The position numbers were made by a program, and so were the translations under genes. A stretch of DNA of 60,320 nt from Fibrobacter sp. (GTDB lineage Bacteria > Fibrobacterota > Fibrobacteria > Fibrobacterales > Fibrobacteraceae): positions 1-60,320 of the forward strand of contig JAAYJH010000109.1 in NCBI GenBank assembly GCA_012523035.1, given 5' to 3'. Under the pieces are notes generated by a model. The model had not been told where the DNA came from, did not search any database, and saw nothing but the letters and a program-made list of their open reading frames with translations. Each line of letters opens with the position of its first letter. Within the stretch, counting starts at the first letter, position 1. This document shows positions 18,129 to 26,589 of the stretch, piece by piece.

Positions 18129-18905
18129 TTATTCTTCGTCAGACTTTTTGTTTTGTTTTTGGAGTCGAAGGAGGCGATCGTAGGCGTATTGAGGGTGGAC
18201 TTTTTTGTCTAGTACAGCGTCGATGATTTCTTTGATTTCTTGGGCGTTGGCGGTGGTGTCAAAGGGGCTGTAGTTTAAAACACGAAAGGTTTTGGCATAA
18301 AAACTTTTTTTAAAGCCTTGGTACTCTGGTTTTAAACAGTCTTCTAAAATAGTCGTTAGAGCGATTTCGGTTTGCATGGCTCCAATTTCAAAGCTTCGGT
18401 GTATGCCACGGATGTATTCGGGGATGCTGGTGTCGGGGTGGTTGGAGTAGGGCTTCATGATTTGAGCGGCTTCGGTGTAGTTTTTGTAGGGTCCGTTGGC
18501 TAGTCGAATGGCAAAGTAAAGGGCCAGACGCCAGTCTTCTGGATAAACACGGTGCGCGCGCCTCATGACAGAGTAGTCGCTGGTGTCTGTGGCATGGATG
18601 GGAGTGATGCCTCCAACAAAATAGTAAGGGGTGTAAAATAGACTGTCTAGCTGTGTGGATAATTCGCCAACATGCCCTAAATAAGCATACTCTTTTCCTG
18701 TTAAATAGCTTTCTCCAAGGTCTATGAGCCCCCTAATCCAAAAGAGTCCCGCTGCGGTGGCTTCGTGGCCCAATGCTACATAACGAACTACATTGGCTTT
18801 GGGTAAAAAGCTTTCGTTTAAACCTGTGTCGGGCAAGGGTTTAGAAAGATTAAACGCAAGTGCAATGAATACGACAAATAGAGCAATGGGAATTAAGAAA
18901 CGCAT
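18129..18905 (-). CDS. Membrane-anchored protein of unknown function
   Basis: Unrecognised at family level. The 258-residue protein has an N-terminal membrane anchor or uncleaved signal (about residues 4-20), then a mostly helical body. The segment around VRYVALGHEATAAGLFWIRG recalls the start of extracytoplasmic TPR-type proteins of deltaproteobacteria, in which a similar LASLGFD-ADVLWLRA pattern occurs, and helical repeats may follow. The C-terminus is charged. It is the last gene of the ispA-dxs-methyltransferase-pyrF operon, 6 nt behind pyrF, so it is coexpressed with metabolic genes without an obvious functional link. Confidence 0.75.
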   Translation of the reverse strand: MRFLIPIALFVVFIALAFNLSKPLPDTGLNESFLPKANVVRYVALGHEATAAGLFWIRGLIDLGESYLTGKEYAYLGHVGELSTQLDSLFYTPYYFVGGITPIHATDTSDYSVMRRAHRVYPEDWRLALYFAIRLANGPYKNYTEAAQIMKPYSNHPDTSIPEYIRGIHRSFEIGAMQTEIALTTILEDCLKPEYQGFKKSFYAKTFRVLNYSPFDTTANAQEIKEIIDAVLDKKVHPQYAYDRLLRLQKQNKKSDEE

Positions 18906-18911
18906 GATTGT

Positions 18912-19775
18912 TTAATTGAAACTGTTAGAAAGCTTTTCGATGGCATCTACACAAGCTGATGCGTAGTTTTGAGGTTTTCCTGTGGCTTGCCATGCAAAAC
19001 TAAGGCCACTAGAGCTATTGAAGACATGGAAGTTTCGTTTGGAACCTGCATTTTTGATTGCCTTGAATACTGTTTGAGCGTCTCCTCCTTGGCCTCCTGG
19101 AACGCCTGGAATAGATACGCCTGGAATTAAAAAAGGGATTTCATGATTTTTTGAGACAAAAAAACGGGTGATTTCTTCTAATTCCTGAGGTTTGGTGGCT
19201 CCAACCACAGCTCCTAAGTTTCCGTTATCCCATTGGATGAGTTTTTGTGCCACTGCAAAAAATGTGGCTTTATCGTTTTGTTGGACTAGGTCCTGAAAGT
19301 CTTCGGCTCCTTTGTTGCTGGTTCGCAAAAGGGTGTAGACTCCTTTGCTAGCACTATGGTTTAAAAAAGGACCCACAGAGTCTTCGCCCATCCAAGGGCT
19401 CACAGTCACGGCACTGGCGTTAAAGACATTAAAGGCGGCTTCTGCATAGGCAGCACTGGATTTCCCGATGTCTCCGCGTTTGGCGTCTAATATTGAGAGC
19501 ATTCCCTCTGCTTCGTATGCAGAAATCAACTCTTTTAATACTATTAGAGATTCAATGCTGAGAGATTCGTAATAAGCACTGTTGGGTTTAATCACCGCCG
19601 GTTGTACGCCTCTTCGAAGCATTTCTTCTAGAATATCGAAATAAAATCTTTTGATTTTTTCTTCGGGACTAGACTCAATAGGGATTAAATTTAATACAGG
19701 ATCCATTCCAAAACAAATTGGATTTTGGGCTTGGATGATACGAGATTCTAGTCGATCAGAAAATGGCGTATTCAT
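18912..19775 (-). CDS. pyrF: Orotidine 5'-phosphate decarboxylase, type 2
   Basis: Last step of UMP synthesis, decarboxylating OMP. The catalytic DxKRxD signature is in LDAKRGDIG (Asp97, Lys99, Asp102), as in the longer type 2 PyrF proteins, and the 287-residue length fits. The C-terminal GVSIPGVPGGQGGD forms the phosphate loop. The start overlaps the stop of the preceding methyltransferase gene by 4 nt, indicating translational coupling. Confidence 0.93.
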   Translation of the reverse strand: MNTPFSDRLESRIIQAQNPICFGMDPVLNLIPIESSPEEKIKRFYFDILEEMLRRGVQPAVIKPNSAYYESLSIESLIVLKELISAYEAEGMLSILDAKRGDIGKSSAAYAEAAFNVFNASAVTVSPWMGEDSVGPFLNHSASKGVYTLLRTSNKGAEDFQDLVQQNDKATFFAVAQKLIQWDNGNLGAVVGATKPQELEEITRFFVSKNHEIPFLIPGVSIPGVPGGQGGDAQTVFKAIKNAGSKRNFHVFNSSSGLSFAWQATGKPQNYASACVDAIEKLSNSFN

Positions 19776-21277
19776 TGTAAATCCTTTTGCAGTTGCATGA
19801 TTTCATAAGATAAAATCCCGTGAGCCACAGCCACATTCAAAGATTCTAAACTATGATTCATTGGGATTCGAACCGATTCGTCGGCCAGTTCTATCAAATA
19901 GGATTTTGCACCCGCTCCCTCATTTCCCATTAAAAATGCGACTTTTTTAAGTTTGCGTGGGCTAAGATCGCTGAGTGTTTGTTTGGCGTGTAAATCGGTG
20001 GCAATGATCACATAGCCTTTTTGCCTTAAAAATTGAATGTGCTCAGACAATTCGATATCAGATTCAAAAGGAACCCTTAAAAATGTGCCCGAAGATCCAC
20101 GAACGACTTTGGAGTTGAAAGGGCTTACCGTGCCTTTTCCAAGAATGAGCCCAGAAGAGTTAAAACCAAGGCTTGTTCTGTATAGTGCACCTAAATTACC
20201 AGGGTCTTGAATAGCATCCACAAGTGTTAAAACACTGCGGCCTTTATCGTAATCAGGTTTTAGACTGGCCATTCTGCAAACAGCGATCACTCCTTGGCTT
20301 GTGACTGTGGTCGCCGCTTGTTTCATGAGGTCAACAGACAGCTCTTCGTTCGCTATGCCTAGTTTTTGAATTTGATTTAAGAACACAGAGTCTTTAAAAT
20401 CTTTGACCACATAAATTTTTTCAATCAAGTCTAAGTGGTGAGTGATGATTTCTTGGACCACATTTTGACCTTCAGCAAGAAATTTGGATTCTTTTTCACG
20501 CCCTTTTTCTGTGTTCAAAGATAAAAGTCTTTTGAACCAAGCTGGAGTGGCCGGTTTTTCTGAGACTTCTTCATTTGTTTCAGGATGGCTTGCTATTTCT
20601 AATTCTATGGGGTCTTCTGTGCTTCGTTTTATTCTATAAAGTTCGCTTCGATCTTCGTCAAATTTTTTCTTTTCGCCAAAGTTTCTGGAGGCATCGAATC
20701 TTTTCCTATCGCCAAAGTTTCTGGAATCGTCGAATTTTTTCCTTTCGCCAAAGTTTCTGGAATCGTCGAATTTTTTCCTTTCGCCAAAGTTTCTGGAGTC
20801 ATCGAATCTTTTCCTATCACCAAAGTTTCTGGAATCATCGAATTTTTTCCTTTCACCAAAGCTTATGGAATCGTCGAGTTTTTTCCTATCGCCAAAGTTT
20901 CTGGAGTCATCGAATCTTTTCCTATCACCAAAGCTTTTGGAATCGTCGAATCTTTTCCTATCGCCAAAGCTTTTGGAATCGTCGAATCTTTTTCTATCGC
21001 CAAAGTTTCTGGACTCATCGAATCTTTTCCTATCACCAAAGCTTCTGGAATCATCGAATTTTTTCCTTTCACCAAAGCTTCTGGGCTCATCAAATCTTTT
21101 CCTATCACCAAAGTTTCTGGAATCGTCGAATTTTTTCCTATCGCCAAAGTTTCTGGACTCATCGAATCTTTTTTTGGGAGTGAATTTTTTAGGAATTCGA
21201 GCTTCACTGACGCCGAATTTCCTATTTAATGTGCTTGTTACTATTTTTTTGCCTGAACTTTTGTTGTCATCGGTCAT
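19772..21277 (-). CDS. TrmH/SpoU-family rRNA methyltransferase with 12-residue repeat arm
   Basis: SAM-dependent 2'-O-ribose RNA methyltransferase (RlmB-like) of the knotted SPOUT class. The catalytic domain shows DAIQDPGNLGALYRT, GSSGTFLRVPF, LMGNEGAGAK and MNHSLESLNVAVAHGILSYE (last about 150 residues), preceded by a substrate-binding domain. Unusual is residues 37-204: fourteen 12-residue units of the type RFDDSRNFGDRK plus a partial one, highly charged and probably disordered, likely an RNA-binding arm. Normal RlmB is about 250 residues; this protein has 501. It overlaps both dxs and pyrF by 4 nt. The target nucleotide is unknown. Confidence 0.88.
   Translation of the reverse strand: MTDDNKSSGKKIVTSTLNRKFGVSEARIPKKFTPKKRFDESRNFGDRKKFDDSRNFGDRKRFDEPRSFGERKKFDDSRSFGDRKRFDESRNFGDRKRFDDSKSFGDRKRFDDSKSFGDRKRFDDSRNFGDRKKLDDSISFGERKKFDDSRNFGDRKRFDDSRNFGERKKFDDSRNFGERKKFDDSRNFGDRKRFDASRNFGEKKKFDEDRSELYRIKRSTEDPIELEIASHPETNEEVSEKPATPAWFKRLLSLNTEKGREKESKFLAEGQNVVQEIITHHLDLIEKIYVVKDFKDSVFLNQIQKLGIANEELSVDLMKQAATTVTSQGVIAVCRMASLKPDYDKGRSVLTLVDAIQDPGNLGALYRTSLGFNSSGLILGKGTVSPFNSKVVRGSSGTFLRVPFESDIELSEHIQFLRQKGYVIIATDLHAKQTLSDLSPRKLKKVAFLMGNEGAGAKSYLIELADESVRIPMNHSLESLNVAVAHGILSYEIMQLQKDLQ
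20666..21169 (-). repeat. 36-bp coding minisatellite (14 units)
   Basis: Fourteen in-frame 36-bp units encode the RFDDSRNFGDRK-type repeats of the methyltransferase. Units vary mainly at Lys/Arg, Asp/Glu and Asn/Ser positions. Because 36 is a multiple of 3, other frames also stay open and give spurious repetitive reading frames on both strands. Confidence 0.95.
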
Positions 21278-23142
21278 AGTATTTCCATAATTTGTTGTGC
21301 GACAGATTCACCATCTATTTTTAAGAGTTTGTATAGATCTGGAACTTCACCATGCTCTACAAAATCATCTGGGAGTCCAAAACGAATCAACTGATGGTTT
21401 CGATATGCATTATCACTTAAAAATTCGGCAATGGCTGATCCGTAACCACCAACCACACTATTGTCTTCTAGTGTTATGATGATAGAGTGAGAGTCAAAGA
21501 GGTCTTTGTAAGTGGTTTCGTCGAGAGGCTTTACAAATCTTGCATCGACTAAACTTGGATTTTTTCCATTTTCTCTTAAAATAGCCGCTGTTTTTTTAAG
21601 TTCTTGTAGCATGGTCCCTACTCCAAGTAGCAATATATCAGATCCTGTTTCTAATATTAAAGGAATTCCGATAGGCATTTCTTGAGGCTTGTCGTTGAGC
21701 TCACATTCCAAAGCGTTGGCTCTTGGGTAGCGGACGGCAACAGGGCCTGGCATATCGATGGCTGCCCTTAGCATATCACGAAGTTCATTTTCGCAAGAAG
21801 GAGCCATTATGATCATTTTAGGCACAGTCCTTAAATAAGATAAATCAAAAGAACCGTGATGTGTAGGACCATCTGCACCTACTAATCCTGCCCTGTCCAA
21901 GATAAACACTACATGAAGGTCTTGGAGGGCTACATCGTGTATGATTTGATCGTAAGCTCGTTGTAAAAAGGTAGAATAAATAGCTACAACAGGAACAATT
22001 CCGTCACAAGCTAGGCCTGCAGCAAAAGTCACTGCATGTTCTTCGGCAATACCCACATCGATCACTCGTTCTGGGAACTCTTTTTCTACTATATCTAAGC
22101 CACAACCACTGGCCATGGCACCTGTAATACAGAGTATGCGTTCATCGTGGCGAACAATTTCTAAAAGAGTTTCACCAAAAATAGTGGTTAGACTTTTAGT
22201 TTCACTGCATTTTTTGGTAGGCAAGCCGCTTTGAGGGTCAAAAGGTACAGAAGCGTGCCATTTACTTGGGTTTTGCTCGGCAAGCTCTAAACCTCTTCCT
22301 TTTTCAGAGAGCAAGTGAATCAAGCAAGGCCCTTCAAAGTCTTTCACTCGATCTAAAATTTGAATGACTTCATTTAAATCGTGTCCATCAATAGGACCAA
22401 AGTAGCGAACCCCCAAATCTTCGAAAAATCGTCCAGGTTTAAGAGCACTTTTGGCTGCATTTTCTGTGGCTACTAATAAGTCTCTGAACTTAGTGCCTAG
22501 AATCCCAGGGAGGCGTTTGAGGAGTTTATCTACATCTAGTCTGGCTTTGTTGTAAACAGGGTCGGATATAATTCGATTTAAATATTTTGAAAAGCCACCC
22601 ACATTAGGAGAGATGCTCATTTTATTATCGTTCAAGATAATAGTCATGTTTTCTTTGGTGATACCTGCATTATTCAGGGCTTCAAAAGCCATGCCACCGG
22701 TCATAGAGCCATCTCCAATGATTGCCACCACTTTGTTCTTTTTTTTGAAGTGATTTCTGGCAACAGCAAAGCCTAGTGCAGCAGAAATAGAAGTGGAGGC
22801 ATGCCCAGCTCCAAAAGCATCGTAAGGGCTTTCGCTTCTTTTTAAAAATCCAGAAAGACCACCTTGTTTTCTTAAAGTCTCAAATTGATCATAACGACCG
22901 GTCAAAAGTTTGTGCACATAAGCTTGGTGCCCTACATCCCAAACCAAAATGTCTTCGGGTGTGTTAAACACATAGTGCAGTGCAATGCTAAGCTCTACCA
23001 CACCTAAACTAGAGGCTAAATGACCACCATGTTTTGCAATTTGACTAATAATCGCGTCTCTTATTTCTGCAGCCAAAACATTGAGCTGATCAATGGATAA
23101 GTTTTTAAGATCTTTTGGAGATCGAATGTTTTCTAATTTCAT
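21274..23142 (-). CDS. dxs: 1-deoxy-D-xylulose-5-phosphate synthase
   Basis: Thiamine-diphosphate enzyme condensing pyruvate and glyceraldehyde 3-phosphate, the entry step of the MEP isoprenoid pathway. The 622-residue length is standard. The ThDP/Mg motif GDGSMTGG is at 143-150, and the transketolase-type pyrimidine-binding domain with GIAEEHAV follows in the second half. Its ATG immediately follows the TAA of ispA, so isoprenoid entry and chain elongation are co-translated. The cofactor source is represented in this window by thiC. Confidence 0.97.
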   Translation of the reverse strand: MKLENIRSPKDLKNLSIDQLNVLAAEIRDAIISQIAKHGGHLASSLGVVELSIALHYVFNTPEDILVWDVGHQAYVHKLLTGRYDQFETLRKQGGLSGFLKRSESPYDAFGAGHASTSISAALGFAVARNHFKKKNKVVAIIGDGSMTGGMAFEALNNAGITKENMTIILNDNKMSISPNVGGFSKYLNRIISDPVYNKARLDVDKLLKRLPGILGTKFRDLLVATENAAKSALKPGRFFEDLGVRYFGPIDGHDLNEVIQILDRVKDFEGPCLIHLLSEKGRGLELAEQNPSKWHASVPFDPQSGLPTKKCSETKSLTTIFGETLLEIVRHDERILCITGAMASGCGLDIVEKEFPERVIDVGIAEEHAVTFAAGLACDGIVPVVAIYSTFLQRAYDQIIHDVALQDLHVVFILDRAGLVGADGPTHHGSFDLSYLRTVPKMIIMAPSCENELRDMLRAAIDMPGPVAVRYPRANALECELNDKPQEMPIGIPLILETGSDILLLGVGTMLQELKKTAAILRENGKNPSLVDARFVKPLDETTYKDLFDSHSIIITLEDNSVVGGYGSAIAEFLSDNAYRNHQLIRFGLPDDFVEHGEVPDLYKLLKIDGESVAQQIMEIL

Positions 23143-24030
23143 TTAATTCACCCTAGTAATAATATAAGCGGCAATAGATTTAAATAAAGTGGTGTCGTAT
23201 GGGATTTTTTCTAAGATAGATATAGCCTCATCATAAAGCTCTCTGGCTTTTATTTTAGAAGCTTCTAATCCAATCACAGCAGGATAAGTCGCTTTGCCGC
23301 GTTCTACATCGGATCCAGCATCCTTTCCGAGCACTTCGGTCACAGAAACAATGTCTAAAATATCATCTACTATTTGAAACGCAAGGCCAATGGCTTTTCC
23401 AAATTCTTGAATCGCTTGAATATCTTGTTCAGAAGCTTTTGCTAGCTGAGCTCCTACCACCAAAGAAGCTTCAATGAGTGCAGCTGTTTTGTGATAATGG
23501 ATATAATTTACGATTTCTAAGTTAGCTTCTTTTCCTTCGTATTCTACATCTGTAATTTCGCCACCAATCATACCATAAGTGCCTAGGGCTCTAGCTAAAG
23601 TTTGAATGACTTTTACATTTCCAGTCTTGGCTATCAGTTCAAAAGCCAAAATACAAAGAGCGTCTCCCGCCAAAATAGCAGTAGCCTCTCCAAACTTAAT
23701 GTGAGCTGTTTTTTTGCCGCGTCTAAAGTCATCATTATCGATGCTAGGCAAGTCGTCGTGTATTAAGGAAAAGGTGTGGAGCATTTCTAGAGCACTAGTA
23801 GCGCACCAAATGGAATCGTCTTTGCCATTAAAAAGTTCAAAAGACGCATAGGCAAGTACAGGTCTAAGCCTTTTGCCTCCAGCAAACATTGAATAACGCA
23901 TTGCTTCGTGTAGTTTTTGTGGTGCATCTTGCAAAGGGGGAAGGTGTTCTTCGAATTTTTCCTCCACCAATTTTGCAACTTGACTGATATACTTTGAGGC
24001 AAAAGCCACTTCTGAATCTAAATTTTGCAT
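23143..24030 (-). CDS. ispA: Polyprenyl (farnesyl/geranylgeranyl) diphosphate synthase
   Basis: Trans-prenyltransferase elongating DMAPP with IPP units. The first Asp-rich motif is HDDLPSID (Asp92, Asp93, Asp98) followed by RRGKKTAH; the second is DDILD. Length 295 fits short-chain IspA. The chain length cannot be fixed from the sequence, so farnesyl is the default. First gene of the five-gene operon ending at 18129. Confidence 0.93.
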   Translation of the reverse strand: MQNLDSEVAFASKYISQVAKLVEEKFEEHLPPLQDAPQKLHEAMRYSMFAGGKRLRPVLAYASFELFNGKDDSIWCATSALEMLHTFSLIHDDLPSIDNDDFRRGKKTAHIKFGEATAILAGDALCILAFELIAKTGNVKVIQTLARALGTYGMIGGEITDVEYEGKEANLEIVNYIHYHKTAALIEASLVVGAQLAKASEQDIQAIQEFGKAIGLAFQIVDDILDIVSVTEVLGKDAGSDVERGKATYPAVIGLEASKIKARELYDEAISILEKIPYDTTLFKSIAAYIITRVN

Positions 24031-24110
24031 AAGTTTAAAGATATTTAATTTTATAGAAACTCAAAGTACTAAACTTTTAAAAGTGTTCTTTTAGGGCTCT
24101 TTTTTGAGTT

Positions 24111-25232
24111 TTAGAATTTCACACCATAAAGAGTAATATCATCGACAAAAAATTTTGTCCCTCCATTTAGGGCAATGTGTATTTGAGAGACTGTTTTTTG
24201 AGTGATTTCCCACGGGTCACATTTATTGTTTTCATCTGTACTTTCGCAAAATTCAGATGGAGTGACCACGATATAAGTCCATTCGTCACTTTTTAATGTT
24301 TGGTATGGAGAATAGCTTTTTAAGTTTCCCCCATATTTTTCACTTTCAGAACTCCAATTTTCAAGTTGAAGTCTTACCAGACCATCTCCTCTTGCCCAAA
24401 AAGACACAGAATCGAGTTGCGAAAAATCAAGAGGGGCATTTTGAAATTTAGTCCCTATGATCACCCAAGACCAACTAAGACTCATTTTATAGGTAATGGC
24501 AAAGACATTGGAATTTCTAAGACTATCCATCACGATCCCCTTTTCAAAGTCTGTGGGGCTCAATATAGAGGTAATAGAAGTATCTCCACCCAAGTACCAT
24601 TTCTCTATAGAAGTGGAATCAAAGTCTTGCAATAAAACGCCCTTAAACGATTCTATATGTTCGTTGGCTTCAATCCAAATAGCTTCTTCATAAAGTGTTT
24701 TCTCAAAATCGTCTGTTTTGATATAAAGTATTAGGGAATCTTTGGAAGAGGGTAAATCTAGAGTATAGGCTCCTAAAGAATCGGTCTGTACTAGCAGATC
24801 GGTTCCATAAACACCCACCCAAGCGAATTTATTTTGGCTAGGCAGGCTAATAAACCCGCTAATGGAGCCTGGTTTTTCTAAATAGAGTTCCCCCAAATCC
24901 ACTTTATTTTTAAAAGAAAACTCTTGAGACAAAAGCTCTCCATTTTGCTCAATATTAATTCGATATTTTCCTTCTAAGACGGTATCGATCACTACAAAAC
25001 CAAGTGAATCTGTATAGTAATCGGGAAGAATCACCTCTGGGTTGAATGTGGCGTTGGGTACATAGTTGAATTTTCTAAGTGCTACTCCAGCTTTTGCTGC
25101 AGGCTTTCCTTTAGAATCAAAGACTTGTGTTGTGATCCCGTTGGTGGTTTCACTCCCTGGGCCACCTGCATGAGGCTTATTGCATGAAAGTAAAAAGATA
25201 GGCAAGAAGAGTAAAATAATACGAAAAATCAT
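24111..25232 (-). CDS. Lipoprotein with carboxypeptidase-regulatory-like and CBM11-like domains
   Basis: Secreted lipoprotein (lipobox FLLSC, Cys17). After a Gly/Pro/Ser/Thr linker, residues about 30-130 look like a carboxypeptidase regulatory-like beta domain (ITTQVFDSKGKPAAKAGVAL), and residues about 200-373 like a jelly-roll carbohydrate-binding domain of CBM11/CIA30 type (DFSQLDSVSFWARGDG, ending FFVDDITLYGVKF). Its start overlaps the TIGR02147 gene by 4 nt (ATGA), implying coupling. This pairing recurs at 39320-41457. A cell-surface polysaccharide-binding role is likely; the exact ligand is unknown. Confidence 0.8.
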   Translation of the reverse strand: MIFRIILLFLPIFLLSCNKPHAGGPGSETTNGITTQVFDSKGKPAAKAGVALRKFNYVPNATFNPEVILPDYYTDSLGFVVIDTVLEGKYRINIEQNGELLSQEFSFKNKVDLGELYLEKPGSISGFISLPSQNKFAWVGVYGTDLLVQTDSLGAYTLDLPSSKDSLILYIKTDDFEKTLYEEAIWIEANEHIESFKGVLLQDFDSTSIEKWYLGGDTSITSILSPTDFEKGIVMDSLRNSNVFAITYKMSLSWSWVIIGTKFQNAPLDFSQLDSVSFWARGDGLVRLQLENWSSESEKYGGNLKSYSPYQTLKSDEWTYIVVTPSEFCESTDENNKCDPWEITQKTVSQIHIALNGGTKFFVDDITLYGVKF

Positions 25233-26068
25233 TTTTTCTCCTCTGTATTTTTAAGAATAGCTAGTGGAAACAATTGTACATTCAGTTGAAATACAGCAGA
25301 GTCATTGGTCCCTTCTTGCGAAAGTCTCAAAAGGTCTGTCCTAAACTCTTTGATTTTTTCTCGTAACAAACCAATATCATCCATATTAAATGTCATGGTC
25401 ACCGTGCTAATATCTCTAAGAGAAGGGGGGTGATTGGTCAAAGAATCGTGAGCCAAAAGGATAGTATCTTTTTGAAAGTTTTTAACCGCATCGGAACGCC
25501 AATTCCCTCCAGTACTCACAAAAGAATCACTCACAATCCAAAAACCCTCGGAGTTTTTTTTGATCATTTTTAAGGACTTCAACAATGCAACGGATTCTTT
25601 AGCTTCTTTTTCTGTGATTGGTGGGGTACAAGCTTCTGCCAAAGCTTTATAATTATTTTTAAATTTAGAAATGCCGATGACAGAGCGGATTGCATTATAA
25701 TACCAGCATCGGTAAAATTCAAGTTCATTAGATTCAAGTCGTTTTAAGGGAACTCCTTTTAGCACTTGCATTTTTTCATAATGATCCAAGGCTTCTTTGT
25801 CGGTTTTAGCCCTTCCAAAATAGACTAGTTCGGTCCAAAAAGCGGTTTCTTTTTCATTGAGCTCAAAAAAAATCGCCATAGGCTTAATCATTTTGACAGA
25901 AAGGTGAATTTTACCTTGAGATATTCGTAATAAATTACCGGGATCTGCCTTGAGCTTCATCCCCATATAACGCCAAGAAACCACCGTTTTACGCTTTTTA
26001 AAATTTTCAAAAGCATCTCGCAACCACTCACGATAATCAGTATAATCAAATATAGACTTCACTACCAT
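25229..26068 (-). CDS. TIGR02147 family protein, copy 1 (putative regulator)
   Basis: Member of a paralogous family first described in Fibrobacter succinogenes. It starts with the family signature FDYTDYREWLRDAFE. Residues about 35-80 (MGMKLKADPGNLLRISQGK and on) look like a helix-turn-helix of the lambda-repressor type, and the remainder resembles the DUF4423-like helical body. No enzyme motifs are seen. I infer a DNA-binding regulator controlling its coupled lipoprotein gene. Preceded by a 77-nt gap after the lipoprotein of 26146-26589. The second copy (40609-41457) has the same domain order and context. Confidence 0.85.
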   Translation of the reverse strand: MVVKSIFDYTDYREWLRDAFENFKKRKTVVSWRYMGMKLKADPGNLLRISQGKIHLSVKMIKPMAIFFELNEKETAFWTELVYFGRAKTDKEALDHYEKMQVLKGVPLKRLESNELEFYRCWYYNAIRSVIGISKFKNNYKALAEACTPPITEKEAKESVALLKSLKMIKKNSEGFWIVSDSFVSTGGNWRSDAVKNFQKDTILLAHDSLTNHPPSLRDISTVTMTFNMDDIGLLREKIKEFRTDLLRLSQEGTNDSAVFQLNVQLFPLAILKNTEEKK

Positions 26069-26145
26069 AACATACTCTATTATTTAATAAAATCAGAGGA
26101 AACAAGTTTTTAACTGTTGTTAAAGATTACAACAGGCAAGAAAGA

Positions 26146-26589
26146 TTAGTGGGTGAATTGAAAACTTTTAATTTGTAATTTAGGGTCACAAACAGCGGTC
26201 CAAAAATAAGTGTTTTCTTTCGTAGATTTTAATAATTCTTGGTGGAGATCCAATTGATTTTCATTGGCAAGAACACCTGTAAAATGAATGTGGATTTCGT
26301 TTTTATAAAGAAATGGGTAGTATTGCACAGAAAAGTAAGCCTCTTCTTCTTTTTGTAATGTTTTAACACTCAATAAATTTTGAGTCATTTTAACAAAACA
26401 TTGTGTTTTTATAGAATCTATCGCAGGACTCTCGTGAATAGCAATTAAACTAGAATCAATAAGATTTAAATCTCCAGAATATTCCACCCAATCTAACTTC
26501 AAAGGGACAAACAACATTTCCTTTTTGGAACAAGCCGCCAAAAAAAGGTTAATACTTATAATGGCCACTAATATAAAAATCAATCTCAT
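26146..26589 (-). CDS. Small lipoprotein of unknown function
   Basis: A 147-residue protein with a clear lipoprotein signal (lipobox FLAAC, Cys20) and no domain I recognise. The rest has alternating beta-type hydrophobicity. It overlaps the stop codon of the diguanylate cyclase gene by 4 nt, so the two are co-translated; it may act as a periplasmic partner of the sensor domain of that enzyme (inference from context only). Confidence 0.8.
   Translation of the reverse strand: MRLIFILVAIISINLFLAACSKKEMLFVPLKLDWVEYSGDLNLIDSSLIAIHESPAIDSIKTQCFVKMTQNLLSVKTLQKEEEAYFSVQYYPFLYKNEIHIHFTGVLANENQLDLHQELLKSTKENTYFWTAVCDPKLQIKSFQFTH

Noticed and set aside
20575-21290. Several repetitive open frames on both strands over the minisatellite
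   Set aside because: They arise because a 36-bp unit keeps every frame open. Only the minus-strand frame joins a recognisable methyltransferase domain.
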